Notes: generated by a model not told the origin, from the letters alone. Positions 1-7,300 are shown, counted from the first letter of the stretch. The stretch is 21,257 bases of DNA from Bacteroidota bacterium (GCA_013202335.1 JABMQR010000113.1:1-21257), one strand, 5' to 3'. Program-made: numbers and translations.

Positions 1-125
1 AAAAGAAAACTTGAGAAATCCAGAACGGAGGGGTCGTGTAGTGAGATACGAGTTTCTTTAAGGCAACACCTGCGAAAAGTATATTTTCATCTCAACACCA
101 CGCTTCGTGCCACTAGTTATTCCTT
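1..125. other. left edge, no confident gene
   Basis: No gene can be called here. One forward frame is open from the window edge to a TAA at 59-61 and ends ...NPERRGRVVRYEFL. A second is open from base 1 to a TGA at 127-129. Either might be the 3' end of a gene cut by the window edge, and I recognise neither. A small hairpin with a three-base loop (CACG-CTT-CGTG) lies at 99-109. The stretch ends where the inverted-repeat element at 126 begins. Confidence 0.3.
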
Positions 126-293
126 ATGAAGTGACCCGAAGACGGTGGGATTGTAAAACTGATAATCAATGGGCAGCAAAAAATTAGCCCAACATTTTTC
201 ACCCAAAAAACGGGAAAAAATTTTTATTTGAATAAATCATTTCTTGAAAACGGGTTATCGATCAGAAAACCCACCGTCTTCGGGGCACTTCAT
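126..293. mobile_element. candidate MITE-like inverted-repeat element
   Basis: The bases 126-149 and 270-293 are inverted copies of each other over 24 positions with a single mismatch (the ninth base, A against C). They enclose 120 bases with no convincing ORF. Immediately outside the arms are ATTCCTT (119-125) and ATTCCCT (294-300), direct repeats matching at six of seven bases, as expected of a target-site duplication. A short non-coding element with terminal inverted repeats and a duplicated target is the signature of a MITE or a deleted insertion sequence. I cannot assign it to an IS family. The alternative, a very long hairpin terminator for the gene at 299-664, is less attractive because the loop is 120 bases and no T-tract follows on the minus strand. 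Confidence 0.42.
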
Positions 294-298
294 ATTCC

Positions 299-664
299 CT
301 ACTCTTCTAAAATGGTAGCTGCAGCTATATCATCGATATACTGGGCTTTAACCCGGGAAAACCAGACAGAAGAACTAACAGTAAGTATTAATACAAGTAC
401 CAGAGCAGCAAGCGAATGAGAATGACGCTTGAATTTATCCTTCCTGCTCCCCTCTTGATCTTTCATAAAAGTTGACCTGATAAAACAGACTGTTCCGGCG
501 GCAAATAGGCAATATAGTGTTGCAGAAGGTGAATAGGTGCATATTGACAAATATCCAAAAACATTCGGGTAGCTTGCCCCTGCATAAGGAATAAGCGTTA
601 TTACTGCACCAAGGGTAAAAAGTGTGGTTAAACCCAGTACTATTTTATATGAGAGAGTTTTCAT
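299..664 (-). CDS. small hypothetical membrane protein
   Basis: A 121-residue protein that I do not recognise. It has three hydrophobic stretches (about residues 7-28, 45-68 and 87-106). The loop between the second and third is strongly basic and charged (KDQEGSRKDKFKR). The segment around residues 25-60 contains several Cys, Pro and Tyr residues that could be a family signature. The ATG at 664 is preferred over a TTG at 676 because GAGG stands six bases upstream of it. The stop codon overlaps the right flank of the inverted-repeat element at 126-293. It is transcribed divergently from the flavodoxin gene at 748. No function is proposed. Confidence 0.6.
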   Translation of the reverse strand: MKTLSYKIVLGLTTLFTLGAVITLIPYAGASYPNVFGYLSICTYSPSATLYCLFAAGTVCFIRSTFMKDQEGSRKDKFKRHSHSLAALVLVLILTVSSSVWFSRVKAQYIDDIAAATILEE

Positions 665-690
665 ATGTATCCTCAACGATTTAATAATTA

Positions 691-720
691 TTACACAGAA
701 TAAGATTAGTATATCATAAT
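691..720 (+). promoter_or_regulatory. candidate promoter for flavodoxin-like gene
   Basis: TTACAC (691-696) and CATAAT (715-720) are separated by 18 bases in the AT-rich gap between divergent genes, 27 bases before the ATG at 748. This resembles a sigma-70 promoter with a weak -35 element. Prediction from sequence only. Confidence 0.3.
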
Positions 721-747
721 TTAGCCTACTGACATATACTGGATAGT

Positions 748-1260
748 ATGAAAACAGAAAGCACAGGAATTATCTACTTCTCAAAAAACGGGAACACAAA
801 AAAAGGCGCAGAACTGTTAGCCGATCAGCTCAAAATTTCACAGGTATTCCCACTGATTGAGAAAAAAAAACGAACAGGAATTATTGGATTTATAATTAAT
901 GGTTACAATGCCAGTAAAAAGGCATCTACCAAGATAGATACGAGCTTTCTCGAAAATCTTAAAGATATAACGTACATCTTTCTCATGACACCGATCTGGG
1001 CATCCTCCTCCACCCCAGCTGTTAACTCTTTCCTGGACAGTGTTGATCTTTCGGGTAAAGAGGTGACAATTATTACCTTTCAGGCAGATCCGGAAGTGGG
1101 GAGCAGCGGAAAAGCTTTTATGTATCTCCAATCGAGAATTGAGAAGAAGGGCGGAAAAATTGACAAGACTATAGCGCTTCATGGAGCTTCCCCGGGAAAG
1201 TTCGCTGGTGATGACCATATTGTAACTCAGATTAATAAGGCAATTTCACAGATTCAGTAA
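748..1260 (+). CDS. flavodoxin-like protein
   Basis: A 170-residue flavodoxin-fold protein expected to bind FMN and carry electrons or serve as an NAD(P)H-dependent quinone- or flavin-type reductase in the cytoplasm. The N-terminal strand leads into SKNGNT (residues 12-17), a form of the [S/T]xTGNT phosphate-binding loop. The later MTPIWASSSTPAV segment (about residue 80) matches the flavin-contacting loop of the Flavodoxin_4 group (the PIW..tPa pattern), followed by a strand ending in ITFQAD. The length fits a single domain with no fused partner. The ribosome-binding site is weak. The gene stands alone and converges on the aminotransferase gene, whose stop is 17 bases away, so context does not suggest a redox partner. 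The exact physiological substrate cannot be read from the sequence. Confidence 0.85.
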   Translation: MKTESTGIIYFSKNGNTKKGAELLADQLKISQVFPLIEKKKRTGIIGFIINGYNASKKASTKIDTSFLENLKDITYIFLMTPIWASSSTPAVNSFLDSVDLSGKEVTIITFQADPEVGSSGKAFMYLQSRIEKKGGKIDKTIALHGASPGKFAGDDHIVTQINKAISQIQ

Positions 1261-1267
1261 AATCTGT
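1248..1267. terminator. short hairpin between convergent genes
   Basis: ACAGATT (1248-1254) pairs with AATCTGT (1261-1267) around a six-base loop that contains the flavodoxin stop codon. It lies just before the stop of the convergent aminotransferase gene and could end transcripts from both sides. No T-tract follows, so terminator activity is uncertain. Confidence 0.25.
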
Positions 1268-1277
1268 ATACTGCCTG

Positions 1278-2132
1278 TTAGCCTCGTATTCTTTTCGTTT
1301 CACTTACATATTTTTTCTCAAGTTTTCGAACATGCCTATGCAGTTCCCGGCTCTTATCAAACTGGTTCGGCAGCAGGACATCATCAATTCGGGATATCGG
1401 CATTGCTCCCATACTGGTACTGGACAGAAACAACTCATCATACTGAAGCTTCAGAATTTCTTCGAGAGCAGGATCTTTAAAAATTATCTCCATACCCATC
1501 ATTTCAGCAGATTTAAGAATATATTTCCGGGTTACTCCAGCAAGAATCCCTTTTCCGGGGGTTATCAGCCTGTTACCCGAAACAGCAAAAAAATTGCTCC
1601 TCGTTCCCTCAACTGCACACCCGTTTCGATCAATAAACAAAGCCTCCAGTGCCTGCTTTTTCTCAGCTTCACGCTGAGCAAGATAGTTTAAAAGAAGTGA
1701 ATTTGATTTTACCTCAGGGATTATTCTTTCACCCACATAGGTAATTACAGAGACTCCCTCTGTATAATAATTATCTGGATAAACCGGAAGGTCCTGAGGA
1801 AAAATAAAGAGCATGGGGATCTGCCCACCAATGAGTTGAACTCTAAAAGTAGCTGTAGTAACTGAGTCTGTCATTATTAAAAGAAATAGCATACGGGAAA
1901 TATCTTCCGGAGAAAAGGAGTGATTAATTTCAAGCCTGTTTGCAGATTCCAACAGCCTTTCCAGATGATCTCTGAGAAAGACCGGTATCCCTTCAATTAT
2001 TTTAATTGATTCATATACACTAAAATTGAAGAAAACTTCGCGGACTGAAACGGGAAGTACCGCATCTTTGAGCGGTATAACAGAGAGGTCACGAACAGCA
2101 TGTCTGAATAATGTGGTTGTTTGTGTGTTCAT
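1278..2132 (-). CDS. class IV aminotransferase (BCAT/ADC-lyase family)
   Basis: A 284-residue PLP enzyme of fold type IV, the family of branched-chain aminotransferase (IlvE), D-amino-acid transaminase and aminodeoxychorismate lyase (PabC). The catalytic lysine is most likely K142 in EVKSNSLLLNYLAQREA, where members usually read VKxxNYL. The EGTRSNFF motif (175-182) and GILAGVTR motif follow, and the C-terminal FLSSTSMGAMPI stretch matches the family's substrate and phosphate loops. The ATG at 2132 is three bases beyond the ftsK stop, so it is almost surely co-transcribed with ftsK and probably translationally coupled; its own ribosome-binding site is only GGAA-like. The family is poorly separable by eye. 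Branched-chain amino-acid transamination or a PabC-like role are both possible, and no neighbouring amino-acid genes help decide. Confidence 0.85.
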   Translation of the reverse strand: MNTQTTTLFRHAVRDLSVIPLKDAVLPVSVREVFFNFSVYESIKIIEGIPVFLRDHLERLLESANRLEINHSFSPEDISRMLFLLIMTDSVTTATFRVQLIGGQIPMLFIFPQDLPVYPDNYYTEGVSVITYVGERIIPEVKSNSLLLNYLAQREAEKKQALEALFIDRNGCAVEGTRSNFFAVSGNRLITPGKGILAGVTRKYILKSAEMMGMEIIFKDPALEEILKLQYDELFLSSTSMGAMPISRIDDVLLPNQFDKSRELHRHVRKLEKKYVSETKRIRG

Positions 2133-2135
2133 ATA

Positions 2136-4871
2136 CTATTCCAGCCCTGGCATCCTCAGCACATCACGAGGCTTGCTCCCTTGTGCCGGACCAACAATCC
2201 CGCGATCTTCCATCTCTTCAACAATCCTTGCAGCACGATTATATCCGATTTTTAGTTTTCTCTGGAGATAAGAAGCTGAAGCACTACCGCGTTGTGAAAC
2301 AATCTTTAGTGCCTCCTGCATGAGATCATCTTCAACATCATTGTCACCGTAGCTGTCAAACTCATCATCATCCTCTTCATCATCCATAAAATACGCTTCA
2401 TCCAGATAATCCGGTTCACCCTGTGCTTTCACATGTTCAACGATTTTCTCAACCTCTTCCTCCGTGAGAAAAGCACCCTGAATTCTTGATGGAATTGGAT
2501 CCCAGGATGAGGAAAAGAGCATATCGCCCCGGCCAAGCAGTTTTTCCGCTCCCGGTTGGTCTATGATGATACGTGAATCAGTATTACTGGTTACCATAAA
2601 TGCTATTCTTGATGGAATATTCGCTTTAATGATACCAGTAATAACATTTGTAGAGGGGCGCTGTGTTGCAAGTACAAGGTGAATTCCTACAGCCCGTGCC
2701 ATCGCAGCCAGACGTGCCAGATAGGCTTCCAACTCTTTTCCAGCGGTTGTCATAAGGTCAGCAAACTCATCAATAATAACAACAATGTAGGGAAGCTTCT
2801 CACGAGCCAGCTTATAGGTATCAATACGTTTGTTGTAGGAGTTTAGGTCACGAACATTTAAGCCGTCAAGCAAGCTGTAACGTCTTTCCATCTCAAACAG
2901 ACAATATTGAAGTGCTTTCAGGGCTTTTTTTGGTTCAGTAATTACCGGAGTGAGCAGGTGCGGAATATTATTATAGAGTTTAAGCTCAACAATTTTCGGG
3001 TCAACCATCATAATACGAACTTCTTTTGGGCTTCTCCTATACAGAATGGAACAGATTAATGAATTCACACAGACTGATTTACCTGATCCTGTAGCCCCGG
3101 CTATAAGTAAGTGCGGAGTTTTTACCAGGTCAATAATTTGCTGCTCACCTGTAATATCAGTACCGAGTACCACCGGAATCGCAAAATCTTCATATTGATC
3201 AATGGTTTGAAGCATCTCTTTAAATCCAACAATTGACCGTACTCTGTTCGGAACCTCTATCCCCACTGCCTGTTTTCCCGGAATAGGTGCAACGATTCTC
3301 ACCCGGGAAGCAGCCAGCTGAAGTGCAATATTATCAGCAAGATTTGTTATTGTCTGTACTCGAATTCCAGGCGCAGGAAACAACTCATACATGGTAACTA
3401 CAGGCCCTTTCTGTATGCCCGTGAGTTCCGCATCAATTTTAAACTCTTTAAGTGTCTGCATAAGAACTTCGCCGGCTTTCCGGGTATTTTCATCAATATC
3501 TTTGGAAATATCAGGATAATTTATAAGAAGATCTTCAGAAGGCGGCATATAATTTCCTTTCCGAATATTGGAGAAAAATTTCTTATCCCCCCCCATCCCG
3601 GGACCATCATCCCCAATACCACCATCTACTGTTTCAGTATTAGAGGTTAAACCAATTACACCGGGAACAAATTCATCATCATCTATAGCTGATGATGAAG
3701 CTCCCTGCTGTGTTTTTTTCGCAGGTAACACTTTCTCAGCATCTTCGATAATTTCGATTTGATCAGAGTCCGGAATTATTTCATCAGTCCCAATAAAATC
3801 CATAGCTGATTCATCCTGATAATCAACAAGCCGTGTAAATGATGCCGGCTCATCCTGTTCAAAGTTTGCTGCAGATGCAGTATCAATACTATCTTTCTCC
3901 GTGGAGTCATCAAACACTATCTCCTGCTGAACAGGTCTACCCTTTTTTCCAAAAGTATCCAGATCCGGCAAATCAGGAATTGTCGGAAAACTCAGCGTTA
4001 AATCCTTGTTTCCCAGTCCGTGCTCTAAATCCTGAGCATGTGCATCTGAGTCCTTTGCCTGATTGGAATCAGCTGAATTTTTATTACCTGGTCGGCTTTC
4101 TCTATCCTCATCTGTGATGGAAAAAATCACATCATTTAATGCATTGGAATCACCCAGTTCATGCTCCCCCTCTGCAGGTCTATAAGCTGGTGATGAGGGT
4201 TCTTCGCTGCTGCCGGCTAACTCTTCCTGATGTTTCTCCTCTGCAAGCTGAGCACGCCGTTCACGTTTTTGTTTCATTTTACGAATACGCTTTGAAACTT
4301 CTCTATCAATCTTTTTTTGTTCTTTCAGGCTTATTTCCGGTAGTATTTCACCCGATTCAACTGATGCGGCTGTACTGTCCTGCACCTGTGAAGTGTGTCT
4401 GTTCTTAAATTCAGGCTTGTGTGGTTTCCCGGATTTTCTGAATACAATTCGTGACCATAAATAAAACACAAGAAGTTCTACCGTAAAAAGCACAAGTACG
4501 TACAGTCCGGTTATTTTAGTCCGACCTGTTGATGAAGCAAGGTTATGCAGCCAGAAAGAGTCACTTCCAAACAGCGCGTGAATGAATAATACAGCGGTAC
4601 TAAACAGTATCACAGTAAACAGGAGAGAAGGCCATATATAGTTATGTGCTGCTGTTATTAACAAAAGAATAGTTATCAATAAAAGAATAAACGGGAGAGC
4701 CCAGGCGGCATTGAGAAATATTACTGTTAAAAGGCCTGCAATAGAAATGAGAATTGAGAGAAAAAAACCTCCCTCACCGGTTCCTGCTGCAACGATCATA
4801 GCAGCCAATGCCAGAACTGCACCAAGGAAACAAATAGTTGCACAAGTATAAAATGGTCGTTTGGACTTCAC
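2136..4871 (-). CDS. ftsK: DNA translocase FtsK/SpoIIIE
   Basis: A 911-residue septal DNA motor that pumps the chromosome through the closing septum and positions dif-site recombination. About five membrane segments occupy residues 8-141. A long linker (about 150-430) follows, first basic and coiled-coil-like (KKIDREVSKRIRKMKQKRE), then very acidic and Ser/Asp/Glu-rich. The motor domain carries Walker A GATGSGKS (592-599, lysine 598) and Walker B VVIIDEFADLM (Asp701, Glu702). A second acidic stretch (DDEEDDDEFDSYGDNDVEDD) leads to the gamma winged-helix domain, ending near the C terminus with SYLQRKLKIGYNRAARIVEEMEDRG, which would read KOPS-type sequences. The start is GTG at 4871, six bases after a perfect AGGAGG. 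The overlapping ATG at 4875 is out of frame. It heads a two-gene unit with the aminotransferase. All key motor residues are intact. Confidence 0.97.
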   Translation of the reverse strand: MKSKRPFYTCATICFLGAVLALAAMIVAAGTGEGGFFLSILISIAGLLTVIFLNAAWALPFILLLITILLLITAAHNYIWPSLLFTVILFSTAVLFIHALFGSDSFWLHNLASSTGRTKITGLYVLVLFTVELLVFYLWSRIVFRKSGKPHKPEFKNRHTSQVQDSTAASVESGEILPEISLKEQKKIDREVSKRIRKMKQKRERRAQLAEEKHQEELAGSSEEPSSPAYRPAEGEHELGDSNALNDVIFSITDEDRESRPGNKNSADSNQAKDSDAHAQDLEHGLGNKDLTLSFPTIPDLPDLDTFGKKGRPVQQEIVFDDSTEKDSIDTASAANFEQDEPASFTRLVDYQDESAMDFIGTDEIIPDSDQIEIIEDAEKVLPAKKTQQGASSSAIDDDEFVPGVIGLTSNTETVDGGIGDDGPGMGGDKKFFSNIRKGNYMPPSEDLLINYPDISKDIDENTRKAGEVLMQTLKEFKIDAELTGIQKGPVVTMYELFPAPGIRVQTITNLADNIALQLAASRVRIVAPIPGKQAVGIEVPNRVRSIVGFKEMLQTIDQYEDFAIPVVLGTDITGEQQIIDLVKTPHLLIAGATGSGKSVCVNSLICSILYRRSPKEVRIMMVDPKIVELKLYNNIPHLLTPVITEPKKALKALQYCLFEMERRYSLLDGLNVRDLNSYNKRIDTYKLAREKLPYIVVIIDEFADLMTTAGKELEAYLARLAAMARAVGIHLVLATQRPSTNVITGIIKANIPSRIAFMVTSNTDSRIIIDQPGAEKLLGRGDMLFSSSWDPIPSRIQGAFLTEEEVEKIVEHVKAQGEPDYLDEAYFMDDEEDDDEFDSYGDNDVEDDLMQEALKIVSQRGSASASYLQRKLKIGYNRAARIVEEMEDRGIVGPAQGSKPRDVLRMPGLE

Positions 4872-4956
4872 TCATATCCTCCTGAATATTTCCTGCATAG
4901 TAGGTGCAATTGCAGAAAATTGCCTTTGAAGTTTTCGATTTTATTCTATATAGAAA

Positions 4957-4962
4957 ATTATA
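4957..4962 (-). promoter_or_regulatory. candidate -10 element for ftsK
   Basis: Read on the minus strand this is a perfect TATAAT within a very AT-rich tract, about 85 bases before the ftsK GTG. The best -35 match is TTCCCG 18 bases further upstream, which is poor. Prediction only. Confidence 0.35.
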
Positions 4963-5015
4963 CTATATATATATGTTAATCGGGAACTTCTGTAATATAT
5001 TTTTTATTCGAGGCT

Positions 5016-5139
5016 CTTTCAAAAATACTAATTTTGAAAGAACAACCTTGGAATAAGATGTAAAGCATCTTATTCTTAATAAGTATGCTATGCATACTTC
5101 CGTTTCCTTTGCAAACTTCTAATTTATGTAAGCATAAAT
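5016..5139. repeat. array of four perfect hairpins
   Basis: Four stem-loops follow one another in 124 bases. They are CTTTCAAAA/TTTTGAAAG (5016-5024, 5032-5040), GAATAAGATG/CATCTTATTC (5051-5060, 5066-5075), AAGTATGC/GCATACTT (5081-5088, 5092-5099; three-base loop) and ATTTATG/CATAAAT (5122-5128, 5133-5139). All stems are perfect. Stem sequences differ, so this is repeated architecture, not repeated sequence. The third has the same 8-3-8 geometry as the hairpins at 19045-19126. There is no T-tract after any of them on the minus strand, so ordinary intrinsic termination for uppP is not obvious. Confidence 0.6.
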
Positions 5140-5259
5140 CCAGCCTGCTTTCCTGAAAAATGAATAAATTTTGCAATTTTATCTCTTAATTTATGCAATT
5201 GGCTCATTCACTTTTTTTACTGGAAGCCTGTCTTTATTATTAATAACACAGATATATTA

Positions 5260-6054
5260 TTAGAGTAACAATAATCCAATGATTCCTAAGGGTATAAGGT
5301 AAATACTGAAAAGATAGAGTTTCATCCCCTTTATAACTATAAGCAGTAGTTTCAGGCTTATCATCCCGGCAATAAATGCCGCTATCATACCTGCCGCTAC
5401 CAAAGAAAAATTTATACTGTTTCCCAGTTTACCTACATTACCCAGCTCAAGGATAAGAGCTCCCAGCACTGCAGGAATAGAAAACAGAAAGGATAGTTCT
5501 CCTGCTTTTTCACGATCAATTCCACCCCACAATGCAGCTGTAATAGTAATGCCCGATCTTGAAATTCCCGGTAGTGTTCCCAATCCCTGAGCAATTCCAA
5601 TTATTATGCCCTGAGAAATCCCAGGATCAACTGAAGTTTTTTTTGGTTTCAGAATGCCGGCCAGAATAAGCAGTATACCGGTTATGATAAATGACACAAA
5701 GACAACCCACTGATATTGCGATAATCCGGCAGATTTTATTGCCAGCCCTATACCACCGGTAAATAGTGTTCCAATGATGATTATTCCAAAAACTTTGGTT
5801 TCAGAAATATCACCATCTCTGCCTTTATGAAAAATCAGCCTGATAACAGCTGAAGCCATCCGGGTTATACGTACTCTAAAGGCTAAAACTATAACAAAGA
5901 GTGTTGCTATATGGAGTAAAATATCGAAAAGAACGGGGATTTCCCCAAGATCCATCAATTTTTGTAAAACCACAAGGTGCCCGTAACTTGATACCGGCAA
6001 AAACTCTGTGATGCCCTGTATAACTCCAAGAATTATCGACTGCCATAAATTCAT
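5260..6054 (-). CDS. uppP: undecaprenyl-diphosphate phosphatase
   Basis: A 264-residue polytopic membrane enzyme of the BacA/UppP family that dephosphorylates undecaprenyl pyrophosphate to recycle the lipid carrier for peptidoglycan and other envelope polymers; overexpression in other bacteria gives bacitracin resistance. Both family signatures are present: QGITEFLPVSSYGH (13-26, with the catalytic Glu17 and His26) and the GTLPGISRSG motif (159-168, Arg166). The usual PxSSTGH reads PVSSYGH here, a mild variant. The HIATL segment after the first motif is also typical. Eight or so hydrophobic segments span the protein and the length is normal. No Shine-Dalgarno sequence precedes the ATG at 6054; a short upstream frame ends in an ATGA overlap with it, which could provide translational coupling. 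Confidence 0.96.
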   Translation of the reverse strand: MNLWQSIILGVIQGITEFLPVSSYGHLVVLQKLMDLGEIPVLFDILLHIATLFVIVLAFRVRITRMASAVIRLIFHKGRDGDISETKVFGIIIIGTLFTGGIGLAIKSAGLSQYQWVVFVSFIITGILLILAGILKPKKTSVDPGISQGIIIGIAQGLGTLPGISRSGITITAALWGGIDREKAGELSFLFSIPAVLGALILELGNVGKLGNSINFSLVAAGMIAAFIAGMISLKLLLIVIKGMKLYLFSIYLIPLGIIGLLLL

Positions 6055-6149
6055 AGGGAAAGCATACCGGGATTAGCAGTGAAGAGCAATAGCGCCTTAC
6101 TTCCTGTTGAAAAATCGGCTTTAATCTTCAAATGATTTAATTTGAGCAT
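6051..6149 (-). CDS. possible short leader ORF coupled to uppP
   Basis: An ATG at 6149 opens a 32-codon frame (MLKLNHLKIKADF...) whose TGA overlaps the uppP ATG as ATGA. In the same frame an ATT codon at 6168-6170 lies seven bases after a perfect AGGAGG (minus strand, 6178-6183), so a 39-residue version with a rare start is conceivable. uppP has no ribosome-binding site of its own, which makes coupling attractive. Against it, the same AGGAGG is also read as Lys-Glu-Asp codons in a competing 61-codon frame (6137-6322), and nothing in the peptide is recognisable. Confidence 0.25.
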   Translation of the reverse strand: MLKLNHLKIKADFSTGSKALLLFTANPGMLSL

Positions 6150-6223
6150 AAAATCGCAAAAAGACTGAATAAACTATCCTCCTTTAGGATTTCTGCAAAA
6201 TAACTTCCCGTGCACATGATGCT

Positions 6224-6229
6224 ATTATA
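6224..6229 (-). promoter_or_regulatory. candidate -10 element for uppP
   Basis: A perfect TATAAT on the minus strand, about 170 bases before the uppP ATG. No convincing -35 element lies at the expected distance. It would give a long leader that includes the AGGAGG at 6178-6183. Confidence 0.3.
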
Positions 6230-6377
6230 ACCGGTTTTTTCAGCAGTATAGGTATCGACAGTAGACATCGGGTTACGAGTGAAATACAAACTATGCCTAA
6301 AGAGATATCTGGTATAAAGCATGGTGCCGGGCTTAAGAAAAATAATCTTCTTAAATTTATAACTAACAAGATTTTAC

Positions 6378-6406
6378 CTGACAAACACTCTCTAATCATG
6401 TATACT
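6378..6406 (+). promoter_or_regulatory. sigma-70 type promoter for hydrolase gene
   Basis: CTGACA (6378-6383) and TATACT (6401-6406) are spaced by 17 bases, with TG directly before the -10 element (extended -10). This is among the best promoter matches in the window and places the transcript start near 6413, about 50 bases before the ATG at 6462. Confidence 0.55.
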
Positions 6407-6461
6407 ATTATAAGTAAGATGAGTAATTTTCAAAAATCCCTTCGGACAGCAGGTTAAGGAG

Positions 6462-7169
6462 ATGGCTTTATTTATTGAATGGCTTGGACATTCCACCTTC
6501 AAACTCATGGGCAGCAAAACTATCTATATAGATCCATGGAAAATCCACACTCCCTTTCATGACGGCGACATTATTTTAATAAGTCATAATCATCATGACC
6601 ATTTCTCTCCTTATGATATAAAAAAAATTGCGAAGACCCCTTGGACTGTGTACGGTCCTGCTGATGTTATTGAGGAATTGGGAACAGGAACTGTTTTAAA
6701 TCCAGGTGATACAGCGGTAGAGGGAAACATTAGTATTAATGCAACCCCCTCCTATACAATCCATAGATTATTTCACCCAAAAGCAAAAAACTGGGTTGGA
6801 TTTAATATCATTATTGATGATATTAAAATATTTTATGCGGGTGATTCAGATTTCATACCGGAAATGAGGCATTTAGGTCCGGTTGAGATTGCTCTGCTGC
6901 CAGTCGGTGGTAAATATACGATGAATTCAGAGGAAGCAGCAATTGCTGCAAATAGTATTAAGCCTTCAACCGTTATTCCATATCACTGGGGTACAATAGT
7001 CGGGACAAAAGAGGATGCAGAATCATTTGCAGAGAATTGTAAGTGTAAAACGGTACTTCTTGATCCTGGTGAGGTTATTGAGATATCAGAAAAACATTTG
7101 GAAGGGAACAGCTGCAAAAAGAGAAATAGAATACATAGACCGCAGATATGGAATCATAAATCCCGGTAA
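6462..7169 (+). CDS. metallo-beta-lactamase-fold hydrolase
   Basis: A 235-residue cytoplasmic protein of the metal-dependent hydrolase group related to UPF0173/UlaG-like proteins. WLGHSTF near the N terminus and the metal-binding SHNHHDHFS (HxHxDH) at about residues 41-49 are diagnostic. YAGDSDF (third metal-ligand region, the Asp) and IPYHWGT (final His) complete the site. All metal ligands expected for the family are visible. Substrate is unknown, as for most relatives. The last 25 residues or so (KHLEGNSCKKRNRIHRPQIWNHKSR) are basic and extend beyond where homologues usually stop. The start is unusual: AAGGAG directly abuts the ATG with no spacer, and no other ATG, GTG or TTG is available upstream in frame. 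A good promoter lies at 6378-6406. Confidence 0.88.
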   Translation: MALFIEWLGHSTFKLMGSKTIYIDPWKIHTPFHDGDIILISHNHHDHFSPYDIKKIAKTPWTVYGPADVIEELGTGTVLNPGDTAVEGNISINATPSYTIHRLFHPKAKNWVGFNIIIDDIKIFYAGDSDFIPEMRHLGPVEIALLPVGGKYTMNSEEAAIAANSIKPSTVIPYHWGTIVGTKEDAESFAENCKCKTVLLDPGEVIEISEKHLEGNSCKKRNRIHRPQIWNHKSR

Positions 7170-7240
7170 AGTTCTGATTCCGTGTTGAAAAACCAATTTA
7201 TAATCTGTATTGTTTGAAACAAGGTAATTGTTCCAGCAGT

Positions 7241-7269
7241 TTGAGATAATTTGCTAATTAAGATAGACT
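7241..7269 (+). promoter_or_regulatory. promoter for the VTC-methionine salvage run
   Basis: TTGAGA (7241-7246) and TAGACT (7264-7269) with a 17-base spacer, about 30 bases before the TTG start at 7301. It is the only good promoter seen ahead of the five closely packed forward genes, so it may serve all of them. Confidence 0.45.
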
Positions 7270-7300
7270 AATATGTAAACTACCTAATGGGATTAGTTCA

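Larger units (their letters stand above)
4872..5259. other. intergenic region between ftsK and uppP
   Basis: This 388-base gap separates two minus-strand genes. It holds the ftsK leader, an AT-rich candidate ftsK promoter (4957-4962) and four consecutive hairpins (5016-5139). The rest, about 5140-5259, is AT-rich with a T-run at 5211-5218 and shows no gene. A 66-codon open frame on the minus strand (4976-5176) is composed of the hairpin sequence, lacks a ribosome-binding site and is not accepted as a gene. Confidence 0.6.
6055..6461. other. divergent intergenic region uppP / hydrolase
   Basis: This 407-base gap between divergent genes holds candidate promoters in both directions (6224-6229 minus, 6378-6406 plus). 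Three mutually incompatible short open frames also lie here: minus 6051-6170, minus 6137-6322, and a plus frame free of stops from 6188 to 6457. The plus frame has no ATG, GTG or TTG before an ATG at 6293 and contains the hydrolase promoter, so it is probably non-coding or a decayed gene. None resembles a known protein. Confidence 0.5.

Noticed and set aside
838..1218. 126-codon minus ORF opposite the flavodoxin gene
   Set aside because: Antisense shadow of a clear flavodoxin-like CDS with no own signals.
4976..5176. 66-codon minus ORF between ftsK and uppP
   Set aside because: It is built from the hairpin array and lacks a ribosome-binding site; protein similarity is not evident.
6137..6322. 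61-codon minus ORF upstream of uppP
   Set aside because: Its start has no ribosome-binding site and it competes with the uppP leader and promoter. It is not excluded entirely, since its codons also contain the AGGAGG.
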